Below, one piece after another: positions 24,166 to 35,254 of a stretch of DNA of 64,000 nucleotides (its first letter is position 1; the number at the start of each line of letters is the position of its first letter). The notes beneath the pieces are model-generated. The model made no database searches, was not told where the DNA came from, and was given only the letters and a program-made list of their open reading frames with translations. The stretch comes from Selaginella moellendorffii (lineage: Eukaryota > Streptophyta > Lycopodiopsida > Selaginellales > Selaginellaceae): the NCBI RefSeq assembly GCF_000143415.4, contig NW_003314304.1:497372-561371 (forward strand), read 5' to 3'. The position numbers and the translations under genes are program-made.

Positions 24166-24747
24166 CTAGCTTCTATGACGCCTTTGCTGTGAAGGGGCCG
24201 CAACGCTAGCCTTCTTATAATGCAAAGTTTTTTGATGAGCAGCTTGATTAGGATGTACCCACTGTCCATAAGAAGAATTAGCAGCTGCGGTTCCACCACC
24301 GCCACCACCACCACCACCACCGCCACTACCAGCGGCACTACTAGCAGAAGGCGGTGGCGGAGGCCCTGGCGGTAGAGGTGGCCGCAAGACTGGAAATCCT
24401 CCGCCTGGATTCGACGAGCTATCCTGCTGCTGCTGGTGATGACTCCCAAGAACTTGGAGAGCTTGTTGCTGCTGCTGGAGATTTCCTCCACCTGCTGTTG
24501 GTCTTGGCCACTGCATCCCCAGCCCCTCGGACGTCGTCGTGTAAGCCTCGGCCGGCGGCTGGTGAAATCCCCCCTGAGAGCTCTGATAAAGATGGTGGTG
24601 ACGAAACGAGGATTCCCCGCCGCCTTGGAGCTGATGGAACGCCTCCAAACCTCCGCCACCACCACCACCACCACCACCACCTGGCATTGGAATGTATCCC
24701 TCGTACTCAAACTCTGGAAGATCGTTGCCATCTTTGCACTGCTGTTC

Positions 24748-24778
<31 letters not shown>

Positions 24779-27611
24779 AAACCCGGTGGCCCCCCATCGT
24801 AACCCGGTAACGTCGAACCTGGTAGCACCGCGGTGAGAGCCTGGAGGAGACTGGGATGGAAGCCCGGCGGGAGAAGACCCTCTAGAAACGGAGGAGGAGG
24901 AAGGGCCGACTCGGCGATGGTAGCAGCGGGAGTTGGGCTACAAAGGCTCGATTGCTGGTGCCATTCATTTACAGAATGCTGCTTTACAACACTTTGCGAT
25001 TGAGATGGAGAGACGCTCTTCACCCGGGATGGACTGGGATGCTTAGCAGAGGCGAGAGAGGGCGGAGGAGGGGCAGCGATGGTGGCGGTGGCGGTGGAGG
25101 GAGCGGCGGTGGAAGAACTGGACTTGCCTCGGGAGTGCTTACTGCTGGGAGCTCTGGACGAGCCTCTCTTACTCTTTTCGGCGGACGACGGCTTTCTACT
25201 CTCCGAGGAGCTCTTGTCGGAGGGATTCTTCCGCCAGACGACGCAGCCCACTAGCACCTCGCTCTTGTCCTTGGGGAGATCGGCGCTGGGTTTTAACCGA
25301 CCGTTTTCAGTTAAGAATTTCCAGGTTGCCTTTCCAGGGGGGAAGAGATAAAGCTCGTAGCCCGTCCCAGGCTCCACATAGCCCACACGCTCTCCTTTCT
25401 CATATTGATCGGCAACCTGTGACAAAACAAAGAGAGCTCCTAAGTGAAGTTCCTTACACACGCAAAAGACATGGGAGCTTCTTCGTACCTCTTTGAGAAG
25501 TGAAAGCGAAGACGTAGCCATGTCACTCGAGTAAAAAGACATCACCTACGTAACAAAACGCACGCAGGAACAAACATTAAAAAGCTTGACCAACCAACGT
25601 AAGGATCTTGCTTTGCAAACATACCGTGACCGCTCTGGATTTCGAGTTACACAGATCCTTGAGAAACTTAGCAAGAGGTCCCAGCTTCACTCTTCCTTTC
25701 ACTTCAAGCTGCTTCGGCCACGCGTCTAACTTCACGTCGTGACGTCCACTGCCAAATCCGAAGGAAACAACACCGTCAATAACCTTGTTGGTGATTGAGA
25801 TCAAACAAGTCCTAAAAAAGAAAAAAGAACTTCCAGATTCCTCCACGAAGCGTTAGCGACACGAATGCAGAAAAGAAAAGAGAAAACAAACCCGAGTCTC
25901 GAGTCTAACCTTCTAAACATCCCGTGCACCGCTGTCGAGCGAGTCCCAGTGAGTTGCAAGCTCCCCTCCCAAAGCTGTAAGTTAAGTGGCTTCTCTTCCC
26001 CGTTTATCGGCGATTGCTTTCTCGATGGCGAGCTGCTTTTGTCATTTTGCTTGCGCTCGTTGTCACCTAGCTTCCTTTTCAAACTATTCCCTGCTGTCGT
26101 CGTAGCACTGCCACTAGCCTTTTCGTCCGCCTTGGAACCATCTATCGCTTCCGTAACTTCTTCCCCCTCTTTCTTTACGTCCACGGCCTTTGTGTCTCCT
26201 CCAGTAGTACACCCCAAGGACTTCAAAAACCCATCCATAGACATAATTTCGGGCAACCCCTTGAAATCAGACACATCGAGTAGTGGAGGATCACTGCTAG
26301 CTTCAAAACTCTCGCCGCCAGCGGCACCACCCTCGTCTGGAATCGTGTCGCCAGTGTCGCTGAGGAGCGGCGGCGCTTCCACCGCTTCTCTCGCCGCTGA
26401 CACCATCGTAGCATCAGTCGTAGCATCATCAGCCTCCTTAGCGTCGACCATCTCCGCATCTCTTTCCTTTCCATCTACAACTTTCTCGTCTGCCGTTTCT
26501 TCTTTCTCCTGAGTTCCCTCTTCTTCTTCTCCCTCTTTCTCTTCTTCATCTTCAGACCTCTCTTGAGCAGCATCTTCACTGGCGCTAGCACTCACGTCCC
26601 CACCCTCGACTTCCTTCACCGGAGCAACCGGAGCGTCACTGTCCACCTCCATGATAATCTCCCCCTTGTGGGTCTTCTTCACGATCTTGCTGGGATTCAC
26701 ATCCTCGTCGGTGATCACCACCTTCTGCGCGCGCTCCTCCGCCTTGGCCATCCTCCACTGCGACAGCTCCTTGGACGCGAGCTGCTCGATGGTCATGGAG
26801 CAAAGCTGCTCGGGGCTCACCTCACCGACGAACACACGGGCCCTCAGATCTGGGTTGTTCTTGTCCTTGAGATTGAAAACCAGCGACCTCGCCTTCTCCT
26901 TGTACTTCCTGTTCACGGCTTTGAAGACCCGCAGCAACTCGATCTCTATGTTCTTGGAAACCAGCCTCGCGTGCTCCGTCACCCTTTCCTCCCACCGAAA
27001 GCCCAGCTCGTCACTATCCATCCTCATCCTCTTGCTAGGAGAAGACGACCCCTTGCCACCGAAAACTTGGAGCTTGGAGCGCTTGGCATGCGGGACTAGC
27101 GACTCCTCCACCACCATTGGAGGTGCCTCGAAGTCGTGGTTGGAATCCACAACGCCACCACCATTGAGAAACGCCAGGATCTTTTCTTTCGGGTGCTCAC
27201 CAGCGACCATCTTGAGAGCCTCCGTCAAAGAGTCCCGGAGCTTGCTTCTAATGGCATCGGGTCCCTGTGGAGCGGCGATTTGGGGGTTCTTCTCTGCTAC
27301 AGTGGAAGAGGGCTTTCTCTCCTGGACGTAAACGGGGACCGTCATCACCGGGCTGGAGAATGGATCCATCATGATGCCGTAAGATTCCCACGGCATCGTC
27401 GGCTGCGGCATGCCATAGCCGGGGAACTGCTGAAAATCCTCCATCTACGCGAGAAGAAAACAATCAGACTAATTCTCCAGCCAATGGAGAGAAGGGCTTA
27501 CCCTCAGAAAAGGCTGATTCTCGTCGCTCGGCATTGCGTCCTGGAAAGAGAACACGCTCGCTCGTAAACCCTACCAAGAACGAATCGATGATTCCATAGC
27601 GCACTTACCAT
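24166..27611 (-). CDS. TFIIS central domain plus SPOC domain transcription regulator
   Basis: Six coding exons are supported by GT-AG sites: 27611-27609, 27540-27502, 27444-25910, 25748-25625, 25545-25489 and 25416-24166. They give 1002 residues starting MDAMPSDENQPFLR. After a Pro/Met-rich N-terminus comes a TFIIS-M domain (RSKLRDSLTEALKMV; ARSLVFNLKDKNNPDLRARV; MTIEQLASKELSQWR). An acidic Glu/Asp-rich region follows, then a SPOC domain (LQLWEGSLQL; GRVKLGPLAKFL; GYELYLFPPGKATWKFL). The C-terminal third is low-complexity with polyGln, polyGly, polyPro and poly-His-like stretches. The architecture matches plant SPOC/TFIIS proteins related to yeast Bye1 and animal PHF3/DIDO1, which contact RNA polymerase II; nuclear function is inferred. 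No PHD finger is visible. The first coding exon is only the ATG itself; starting at the second in-frame ATG (27534) is the alternative. Confidence 0.88.
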
Positions 27612-27904
27612 TGCGAAGATCTTTGCGGCAGTCAGCCCGCCGCCTCCATTGATTCGCGACGATTCGCGCCCGCAACGTAGCCCCGCGAAGAAAAAGACGA
27701 GGCGGCTATGGCGACGAATCGAGATCACTTAGCCCTAACCGTACCCCCGGCAGTGCCGTACCAGATATTTGCCGACTAAACAGAATATTCTATTGCAGAA
27801 CATAATATTCGAATACCAGACGGAATATCCATGCGAATCGTCGCGACCCTTGGGAGATATTGCGCGACATCTAATAAAATCCGCGAGCGATCGATCGATC
27901 CGCC
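27612..27904. promoter_or_regulatory. Bidirectional promoter between SPOC/TFIIS and HMG-box genes
   Basis: Two start codons face away from each other across about 290 bp. An AGCCCTAAC element (about 27730) resembles a telo-box core. GATCGATCGATC precedes the HMG ATG. A shared CpG-containing promoter is likely. Confidence 0.5.
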
Positions 27905-28255
27905 ATGGCGAAGCGACGGTCGTCCAAGAGATCCGGGGGGAAGCGGGCGCCGGGGCCATACATGCTCTTCTGCAAGGCGAACAGGAAGAAGATCGTCAAG
28001 CAGCATCCATCGGCGAGCTTTGGGCAGATTGGGAAGCTGCTGGGATCGGCGTGGCACAGCCTCTCGCCCAAGGAGAAGAAGGTACCGTAGAAGATGTGAT
28101 CACTAATCGAATGGATCCATCCAAGGTCGTCGTCGTCTCGCAAGAGCAGCAACGCAAAATTTCCAGCGAATCGATCATCCAGTGTTGGGGCAATGCAGGC
28201 CTACGAGAAGAAAGCTAGGCGTGGGCGGAAGAAAGGCCGCAAATCCAAGCGCTAG
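27905..28255 (+). CDS. Small HMG-box protein (77 residues)
   Basis: Two exons, 27905-28081 and 28199-28255, are joined by a 117-bp GT-AG intron. A basic N-terminus (KRRSSKRSGGKR) is followed by an HMG-box (APGPYMLFCKANRKKIVKQH; LGSAWHSLSPKEKK) that continues across the splice as AYEKKARRGRKKGRKSKR. The protein is barely longer than one HMG-box, like a minimal yeast Nhp6-type DNA-bending protein. It lacks the acidic tail common in plant HMGB proteins. Without splicing the frame stops after three further bases, so the intron is needed for the third helix. It probably acts in chromatin. Confidence 0.85.
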
Positions 28256-28577
28256 AGCTAAGATCATCGATGGGTATCAAATGCCGGATCGATGATACCT
28301 AGTTCTCTCAAGATCAATTGCCAGATTTCACACTACACACTGAGATCTTCTTGAATCCAACCTCTTTTCGAATATTCGTCTTTTAGTTTATTCTCTTGGA
28401 ATATTTTGGTGTCCCTGGAATAATACTAAGTTCTAGGTAGAGCTTGGCTCTTGACAACGCCGCAAGGTCACTGCTAGGATATAGCGGTAATGTGTCGCTC
28501 TACGGCCCTTAGCCTCCGATTGGGGCGGCGGCTAGGCTTACAAATTCCAGTGTCAGCGCTCCAGATTCTCCACGGCC
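28256..28577 (+). other. HMG 3' flank and NIR promoter
   Basis: No gene is seen. The interval holds the HMG 3' UTR (AT-rich, about 28300-28440) and the upstream region of the nitrite reductase gene. No convincing TATA box is seen. Confidence 0.4.
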
Positions 28578-30753
28578 ATGGCAGCGGCGGCTTCGTCCCT
28601 CCTCTTCGACTGCAAGCTCGCGTGTGGATCGCCGCGGCAGCACCAGCGGCGCCATGGATCTAGGGTGAGGCGCGGTGTGGTGTGCTGCAACAAGGATGGA
28701 TTTTCGCCGGCTCCGTCGAGAATCGTGCCCAGGGCGGTGGCGGAGGACGCCGTCGATGAGATTACGGCGGCGCCGGCGCTGGATGCTGGTAGATTGGTGC
28801 CCAGGGTGGAGCAAATCGATAACTACTGGGTGCTCAAGCCCGAGTTTCGCAAGGGGATCAATCCGGCCGAGAAGGTAGGGGAGGGATTTTGATTTCCTTT
28901 CAGTGTGTTAATTTCGCCATGGACAGATCAAGATCGAGAAGGAGCCGATGAAATTGTTCATGGAGAATGGGATCGAGGAGCTCGCAAAGAAGCCCTTTGA
29001 CGAAATCGATGCAGACAAAGAGTCCAAAGAAGATGTGGACGCTCGCCTCAAATGGCTCGGTCTCTTCCATCGCCGCAAACACCAATGTAAGCTTTCATCG
29101 CCCTTCTCATTCTCATTGTGATCGTTCCTTTCCTCGCAGACGGGACTTTCATGATGCGGCTCAAGCTCCCCAATGGATCGTCCACTTCGTCCCAAGTCCG
29201 CTACCTCGCCAGCGTCATTGAGAAGTATGGAGAGAAAGGCTGCGCGGACGTGACGACGAGGCAAAACTGGCAGATCCGCGGGGTCGTTCTCAGCGATGTT
29301 CCACAGATCCTCGAGGGGCTGGAGGAGGTGGGACTGTCGAGCCTCCAGAGCGGGATGGACAACGTGAGAAATCCCGTTGGGAACCCTCTGGCGGGGATTG
29401 ATCCTCACGAGATTGTCGACACCCGGCCATACACCAAAACGCTCTCGGATTTCATCATCTCAAACGGTCGCGGCAATCCCAGCATCACAAACTTGTGAGT
29501 TTTTCTTCCTTGGGTCTTGGCTCTTACCTTGAATTCCTGGTGTTTGGACTGGATTCTTGGTCGTAGGCTTGAATTCCTAGCTTGGGATTGAATGACTCGC
29601 TAGTCTTCTCGAATTTCTTGCTTCAAGCGTGCTGAGGGGTCCGTTTGAATTTACGAGCGTCCGTTGACTAGTCTTGACCGGTTTTGACCAGGCCCCGGAA
29701 GTGGAACGTTTGCGTGGTGGGCAGCCACGATCTCTACGAGCACCCTCACATCAACGACCTGGCATACATTCCCGCGATCAAGGACGGGCGATTCGGATTC
29801 AATATCCTGGTGGGCGGATTCTTCAGCCCCAAGCGCTGCGCTGAGGCGCTTCCACTCGATGCCTGGGTGCCCGGAGACGAGGTGATCCCGGTTTGCCAGT
29901 CGATCCTGGAGACGTTCCGTGACCTCGGGTTCCGAGGGAATCGTCAGAAGTGCCGGATGATGTGGCTCATCGACGAACTGGTAAGCCAGTTCACTCTTTC
30001 AGAGCAGTCGACTAATCTCTTTTTGAGTTTGCTCTCCAGGGAATCGAGGGCTTTCGATCGGAGGTAGAGAAGCGAATGCGAGAGCCTCTGGCCCGCGCGG
30101 CCGAGACCGATCTCCTGAATCCGTCATGGCAGCGACGAGACTTGTTTGGCGTCCATCGCCAGAAGCAAGACGGGTTGAACTTCGTGGGGCTCCACGTACC
30201 AGTCGGGCGAGTCCAGGCCGCGGAGATGATCGAGCTCGCGCGGCTGGCGGACGAGTATGGCAGCGGTGAGATCCGGCTCACGGTTGAGCAAAACATCATC
30301 ATCCCAAACGTTCCCTCGAGCAAAGTGGATTCTTTCCTCCGCGAGCCGCTACTGGCTCGATTCTCCCCAACGCCGGGAATCCTCCAGGCCAATCTCGTGG
30401 CGTGTACGGGCAGCCAGTTTTGTGGCCAGGCCATCATCGAGACAAAGGCCAGGGCCCAAAAGCTGACGGAGGAGCTGGAGAGGACCATGGAGGTGCCGCG
30501 GCCCGTACGGATGCACTGGACGGGGTGCCCTAATTCGTGTGGGCAAATCCAGGTGGCGGACATTGGCTTCATGGGGTGTATGACCCGAGATGCCAACAAA
30601 AAGGTGGTGGAGGGCGTCCATATCTACGTCGGAGGTAGGGTTGGGGCGGATTCTCATTTGGGCGATCTCGTGGTGGCGGATGTGCCGTGTGATGGCTTGT
30701 TGCCCGTGGTCCAAGACCTCTTGATCGAGCGCTTTGGCGCGAGAAAGAAGTAG
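28578..30753 (+). CDS. NIR: Ferredoxin-nitrite reductase, chloroplast
   Basis: Five exons (28578-28874, 28927-29086, 29140-29494, 29692-29980, 30040-30753) join in frame to give 604 residues, the normal size for plant NIR. The N-terminal 50 residues are Ala/Ser/Arg-rich, like a plastid transit peptide. Two ferredoxin-like half domains (RLKLPNGSSTSSQVRYLA; QDGLNFVGLHVPVGRVQ) and the siroheme/[4Fe-4S] ligand motifs are present: CTGSQFC near 30412 and TGCPNSCGQ near 30523. The enzyme reduces nitrite to ammonium with six electrons from ferredoxin. Fragments of its 3' half recur twice downstream, each next to a kiwellin gene. Sulfite reductase is the related alternative, but the overall sequence fits NIR better. 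Confidence 0.93.
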
Positions 30754-30904
30754 AAAGTTTTGATATTTTAAAATTTCAAAGGCGCGAATAGAATCTAAAT
30801 TTTAAAAAACAAAAGTTAGAATTAGAGTGACGCTACTCCAAAAATGAGGGTTGAGGATTCGTTGGTCGTGAACTTGTCGTTTCTCTTGCTCTGGAAGATC
30901 TGGC

Positions 30905-30911
30905 TATAAAA
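30905..30911 (+). promoter_or_regulatory. TATA box, kiwellin 1
   Basis: TATAAAA lies about 80 bp upstream of the ATG, within a block (GGCTATAAAATGCGAGGAAC) conserved before all three kiwellin genes. Confidence 0.75.
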
Positions 30912-30989
30912 TGCGAGGAACTCCTTGATGTTTCCACAAGTTCTCCTCTTCTCTTCTTTTTCTCCTCTCATCCTCTTCTCCTTGGAGCA

Positions 30990-31556
30990 ATGGCTTCTGG
31001 TGTTGCCAGCATCATCCTCCTTGTTGTGCTCTCTAGCTTGGTGGCCTCCTCTGCTGCGAGATTCTCCAAAATCCAGGACGTCTGCCAGCCATTCGGTGAG
31101 CTCCATGCCCCCGGCGGGCATTCGTGCGACGAGTGCTGTAAAGAGGGCGAGAGCTATCCCCAGTACGAATGCTCGCCGCAAGTGACTGGCGCGACCAAGG
31201 CGATCCTCACCGTGAATGACTTTGAGGAGGGCGGCGATGGTGGAGGTCCATCGGAATGTGACAACCAGTATCATGACAATTCGGAGCCTGTTGTGGCGCT
31301 CTCCACGGGCTGGTATGCAAAGGGCAGTCGGTGTGGGAAATTTGTGAGAATCTCCGCGAATGGGCGAACGGTGAGTGCAAAGGTGGTGGACGAGTGTGAT
31401 TCCGTCAATGGCTGTGACAAGGAGCACGCGTTCGAGCCACCTTGCCTTAATAACATTGTGGATGCATCGCCCGTGGTGTGGAAGAAGCTGGGGGTCTCCC
31501 AGGACGATGATGACTATGGATACATGAAGATTACGTGGGCTATGGATGATGAGTGA
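30990..31556 (+). CDS. Kiwellin 1 (secreted, ripening-related family)
   Basis: A single exon of 188 codons. The signal peptide (residues 1 to about 22, ALVASSAAR-like cleavage) is followed by a short Cys-rich segment ([10 protein letters not shown]) and a double-psi beta-barrel domain ([57 protein letters not shown]). This pattern is kiwellin/ripening-related protein. Kiwellins are apoplastic; one maize kiwellin is known to inhibit a secreted fungal chorismate mutase, so a defence role is possible but not shown here. It lies 236 bp after the NIR stop and is nearly identical to the copies at 32226 and 33923. Confidence 0.92.
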   Translation: MASGVASIILLVVLSSLVASSAARFSKIQDVCQPFGELHAPGGHSCDECCKEGESYPQYECSPQVTGATKAILTVNDFEEGGDGGGPSECDNQYHDNSEPVVALSTGWYAKGSRCGKFVRISANGRTVSAKVVDECDSVNGCDKEHAFEPPCLNNIVDASPVVWKKLGVSQDDDDYGYMKITWAMDDE

Positions 31557-31764
31557 CAAAGAATTGCATATCGCCTCTATTGTATGTAAATGCGTGCTTT
31601 CTCATCTTTGCTTCGGCAGGTAACATTTACGAGATTTATACCACCTTTGTCTTGATCTTCAAAACTTTCCTGGTCTTGGTCTTCCAAGTGGACTTGATCA
31701 TCCAGAGCTCACCATTACCTTCACTGGCTCTCAAAAAACTCTCATCCCGTCTCCACCAGGCCAG

Positions 31765-32015
31765 TGTGGCTGCAAGCCACGATAAATTCCTTGAGCAAAG
31801 TGGATTCTCTCTTGCTGCTAGCTCGATTCTCCCCAGCTCCAGGAATCCTCCAGACCAATCTGTGTACGGGCAGCCAGTTTTGTGGCCAGACCATCGTCCA
31901 GGCCCAAACGCTGACCCCAGGTGCGATCCGGGTGGCGGACATTGAGAAGATGACTGGAGGGCGTCCATATCTTGTTGGATGTAGTGGATTCATTGGCGCG
32001 AAAAGGTTAGAGCGG
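31765..32015 (+). pseudogene. NIR fragment 1 (exon 4/5 remnants)
   Basis: The DNA matches parts of NIR exons 4 and 5. It begins with a GCAAGCCACGAT remnant, then runs AGCAAAGTGGATTCT through the first cluster motif (still encoding CTGSQFCGQ). It then jumps, with the second cluster motif (CPNSCGQ) deleted, to the VADI region and the last codons. There is no open frame across it. It lies between kiwellin 1 and kiwellin 2. Confidence 0.85.
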
Positions 32016-32137
32016 AGAGATCAAGTGGCGACGCAGTTAAAAGCGAAACGACAACGCAGTTAAAAGCGAAACGACAATCTCAGACCAACGAATCCTCAAT
32101 CCTCACGACGAACGAATCCTCTTGGTTGGCGTCTAGC

Positions 32138-32144
32138 TATATAA
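32138..32144 (+). promoter_or_regulatory. TATA box, kiwellin 2
   Basis: TATATAA lies 82 bp upstream of the ATG at 32226, at the same relative place as in the other two kiwellin promoters. Confidence 0.7.
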
Positions 32145-32225
32145 CGCAAGGAATTAGGAACTCCATGATGTTTCCTCAGCTTCTCCTCTTGCTCTTCTCG
32201 TCCCCTTCCTTTGAGCAAACTGGAA

Positions 32226-32786
32226 ATGGCTTCTAGTGCTGGCATCATACTTGTCCTTGTTGTGCTCTCTACCTTGGTGGCCTCCTCTGCTGTGAGATTG
32301 TTCGAAATCCAGGACGTCTGCAATCCATCCGGTGAGCTCCACTCCCCCGGCAGGCTATCATGCGATGAGTGCTGTAAAGAGGGCGAGAGCTATCCCCAGT
32401 ACGAATGCTCCCCGCAAGTGACTGGCGAGACCATAGCGATCCTCACCGTGAATGACTTTGAGGAGGGGGGCTACGGTGGAGGTCCATCGGAATGTGACAA
32501 CCAGTATCACGACAATTCGGAGCCTGTTGTGGCGCTCTCCACGGGCTGGTATGCAAAGGGCAGCCGGTGTGGAAATTTTGTAAGGATCTCTGCGAATGGG
32601 CGAACGGTGAGTGCAAAGGTGGTGGACGAGTGTGATTCCGTGAATGGCTGTGACAAAGAGCACACGTTCGAGCCACCTTGCCTCAACAACATTGTGGATG
32701 CATCCCCTGCGGTGTGGAAGGCGCTGGGGATCTCCCAGGATGATGGTGACTATGGATACATGAAGATTACGTGGGCTATGGGTTGA
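32226..32786 (+). CDS. Kiwellin 2 (secreted)
   Basis: The chosen start at 32226 aligns with the MAS start of copies 1 and 3; an ATG 15 bases upstream in the same frame is possible but lacks a counterpart. The signal peptide and barrel motifs are as in copy 1, with all the Cys of the domain kept ([21 protein letters not shown]). It is the most divergent of the three (for example [24 protein letters not shown]) and ends at WAMG without the acidic DDE tail. Confidence 0.9.
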   Translation: MASSAGIILVLVVLSTLVASSAVRLFEIQDVCNPSGELHSPGRLSCDECCKEGESYPQYECSPQVTGETIAILTVNDFEEGGYGGGPSECDNQYHDNSEPVVALSTGWYAKGSRCGNFVRISANGRTVSAKVVDECDSVNGCDKEHTFEPPCLNNIVDASPAVWKALGISQDDGDYGYMKITWAMG

Positions 32787-32904
32787 TCAAGATGTGTGTT
32801 TTCTCTATATATTGTCTTGATCTTCAAAAGTTGTGTGCGATTGAAGACGCTAGGGAAGATGCGCATTCTTGGTGCCGCACAACTTACCAAAGATTCAATT
32901 TGAA

Positions 32905-33725
32905 TTTAGTGACAGGTGTTGAATTCCATTGAATGGCCTTCTCAAATTTCTTCAAGCGTTCTGATGAATGTGCAAGCGTCTGATGATTAATCTTGACCGG
33001 TTTTGACCAGGCCAAGAAAGCAATAACAAAAAAACAATGTCTATCATTTAAACTCTAAGCGTGGTCGTTCATCAACGACCTGGCATACATTCCGGCAATC
33101 GATTCGGATTCAACATCCTGGTGGGCGGATTCTTCAGCCCCAAGCGTTGCGCAGAGGCGCTTCCACTCGATGCCTGGGTATGCAAATCGATCGTTGGAAT
33201 CGCCAGAAGTGCCGGATGATGTTGGGAACCAATTCAGCAGTCGATCAACTTCTCTTTCTCCAGGGAATCGAGGTCTTTCAATCGGAGGTGGAGAAGCGAG
33301 TGCTAGAGCCTCTGGCCCCCGCGGCCGTCCTGGATCCGTCATGGCAGCGACGAGACTTATCGCCAGAAGCAAGATGGATTGAACTTCGCAGGGTTCCACG
33401 TACCAGTTGACGAGTACGACAGCGGCGAGATCCGGGTCAAAACATTCCCAAAAGTTTCCTCAAGAAATGGATTCTCTCTGGCTTAATTCTCCCCAACGCC
33501 GGAAATCCTCCAGGCGAACCTTGTGGCGTGTACGGGCAGCCAGTCAGGCCATCATTGAGACGAAGGTCTGGGCCTAAAAGCTGACCGAGGAGCTGGAGAG
33601 GCAGATCCAGGTGGCGGACATGGCTTCATGGGGTGTATGAAGGTCCATATCTATGTTGGGGCGGAGATGTCCCGTGGTCGAAGAAGTCTTGATCAAGCCC
33701 TTTGGCGCGAACAGTGAAAGTTTTG
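32905..33725 (+). pseudogene. NIR fragment 2 (intron 3 to exon 5), decayed
   Basis: Similarity to NIR starts inside its intron 3 (the TCTTGACCGGTTTTGACCAG acceptor region is retained at about 32990-33010). It continues through exon 4 (FGFNILVGGFF-type DNA), intron 4 and exon 5. Large deletions and frameshifts occur throughout. About 8 bp are lost in the first cluster motif near 33545, removing its second Cys. The copy lies directly upstream of the kiwellin 3 promoter. Confidence 0.88.
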
Positions 33726-33853
33726 GAAAAAGCAATTAACGATTTTAAAAAAATGTTTTGGGATGAAAAAGTTAGGCGAGTGGAAGTGACGCTACTCCAA
33801 GAATGAGGATTGAGGATTCATTGGTCGTGGAATTGTCGTTTCTCGAACTCTGC

Positions 33854-33860
33854 TATATAA
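33854..33860 (+). promoter_or_regulatory. TATA box, kiwellin 3
   Basis: TATATAA lies 63 bp upstream of the ATG at 33923, inside the promoter block shared with kiwellin 1 (ACGCTACTCCAAGAATGAGG upstream, ATGCGAGGAACTCC downstream). Confidence 0.72.
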
Positions 33861-33922
33861 TGCGAGGAACTCCATGATTTCGCCACAAGTTCTCTTCTTC
33901 TTCTTCTTCAGGCAAACTAGAA

Positions 33923-34489
33923 ATGGCTTCTGGTGCCGGCAGCATCCTTCTCCTTGTTGTGCTTTCCAGTTTGGTGGCCTCCTCTGCTGCGAGATTTTCC
34001 GAAATCCAGGACATCTGCCAACCATCCGGTAAGCTCCATGCCCCCGGTGGGCATTCGTGCGATGAGTGCTGCAAAGAAGGCGAAAGCTATCCCCGGTACG
34101 AATGCTCCCCGCAAGTGACTGGCAAGACAAAGGCGATCCTGACCGTGAATGACTTTGAAGAGGGCGGCGACGGTGGAGCTCCATCGGAATGTGACAACCA
34201 GTATCACGACAATTCGGAGCCTGTTGTGGCGCTCTCCACGGGCTGGTACGCAAAAGGCAGCCGGTGTGGGAAATTTGTGAGAATCTCCGCGAATGGGCGA
34301 ACGGTGAGGGCCAAGGTGGTGGATGAGTGTGATTCAATGAATGGGTGTGACAAAGATCATGCATTCGAGCCGCCATGCCTCAACAACATTGTGGATGCAT
34401 CACCCGTAGTGTGGAAGAAGCTGGGGGTCTCCCAAGACGATGATGACTATGGATACATGAAGATTACGTGGGCTATGGATGATGAGTGA
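33923..34489 (+). CDS. Kiwellin 3 (secreted)
   Basis: 188 codons, single exon, almost the same protein as kiwellin 1. It has a signal peptide, Cys-rich [10 protein letters not shown] and the barrel domain ending [11 protein letters not shown]. Differences are few and mostly conservative (for example [31 protein letters not shown]). The open frame and intact Cys pattern suggest it is under selection or very recently copied. Confidence 0.91.
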   Translation: MASGAGSILLLVVLSSLVASSAARFSEIQDICQPSGKLHAPGGHSCDECCKEGESYPRYECSPQVTGKTKAILTVNDFEEGGDGGAPSECDNQYHDNSEPVVALSTGWYAKGSRCGKFVRISANGRTVRAKVVDECDSMNGCDKDHAFEPPCLNNIVDASPVVWKKLGVSQDDDDYGYMKITWAMDDE

Positions 34490-35134
34490 TCAAGAATTGT
34501 ATATCTCTCTTCTATTGTTCGTTGTGTTTTCTCTACACAGAAAACATTTCCTAGATCTAATAGAAATTGATAGTTTTATATTACACTTGACAGCTACTTT
34601 GCGTCTTGACCTTCAAAACTTTCTCATCCAAGTCTTAATTGGGGACGGGTGGATAAACAACAACTCTACGTTTTGATCTTTCAGAGTCTTTTTCCGCATA
34701 AAGTTCACTAGCACCTTCACTGGAAACTTTACATAAAGAGTGGTAGGAGGCGATCGCTCTTGGGTTGCAACGTGTGGCAGCCCCTGGGCATTACAATATG
34801 ACAATGAGAAGACTTTGAATGGATGTCTGGGTCAATCGTCTGGTGTGAAATTCTTAGAATATCTCTGATTTTCTTAATATAGTCCTTATAATTGAAGGTA
34901 TAATGCAACATAGGTGAAATAATCTAAATGCTGTTAGGTTTTATATATTACTTTGTGAAATTTAAAAATTAATTGTACATTTTGTTTTCAAATTAATCAA
35001 GAGATAAAGTTAATAGTTAATTATATCTTTCAAATTACATTAAATAAAAATATAAAATTTCATACATACATGTGCAAAACAATTTAATTTCTTAGTACTT
35101 TATATAAATATAAATACACTTTATAAGGTTCAAG
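34490..35134. other. AT-rich flank, no gene seen
   Basis: This is the 3' UTR of kiwellin 3 followed by AT-rich DNA up to the left direct repeat of gypsy element 2. No gene is recognised. Confidence 0.5.
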
Positions 35135-35254
35135 TGTACAGTTACAATGCCATATACTAATATTAGCATAGTGAGATTTTGGTAGCCATTAGATTGATTT
35201 CAATTTAGACCACTCATTCTCATATATAAACTAGGGTTTTTGGGTTAATTGATA
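35135..35254 (+). repeat. Left LTR remnant, gypsy 2
   Basis: Begins TGTACAG; about 120 bp are recognisably similar to the right repeat before similarity fades. The true LTR may be longer. Confidence 0.6.

Noticed and set aside
24354-24836. Plus-strand ORFs rich in Ala, His and Leu within the SPOC gene
   Set aside because: They are antisense readings of trinucleotide repeats coding for Gly and Gln on the real strand.
26563-27331. Long plus-strand ORFs opposite the TFIIS-M domain
   Set aside because: Composition is a mirror of the minus-strand coding exon; no domain is recognisable and the minus strand gives a clear family match.
30012-30599. Minus-strand ORF opposite NIR exon 5
   Set aside because: The high GC of the exon keeps the opposite strand open by chance; no domain is present.
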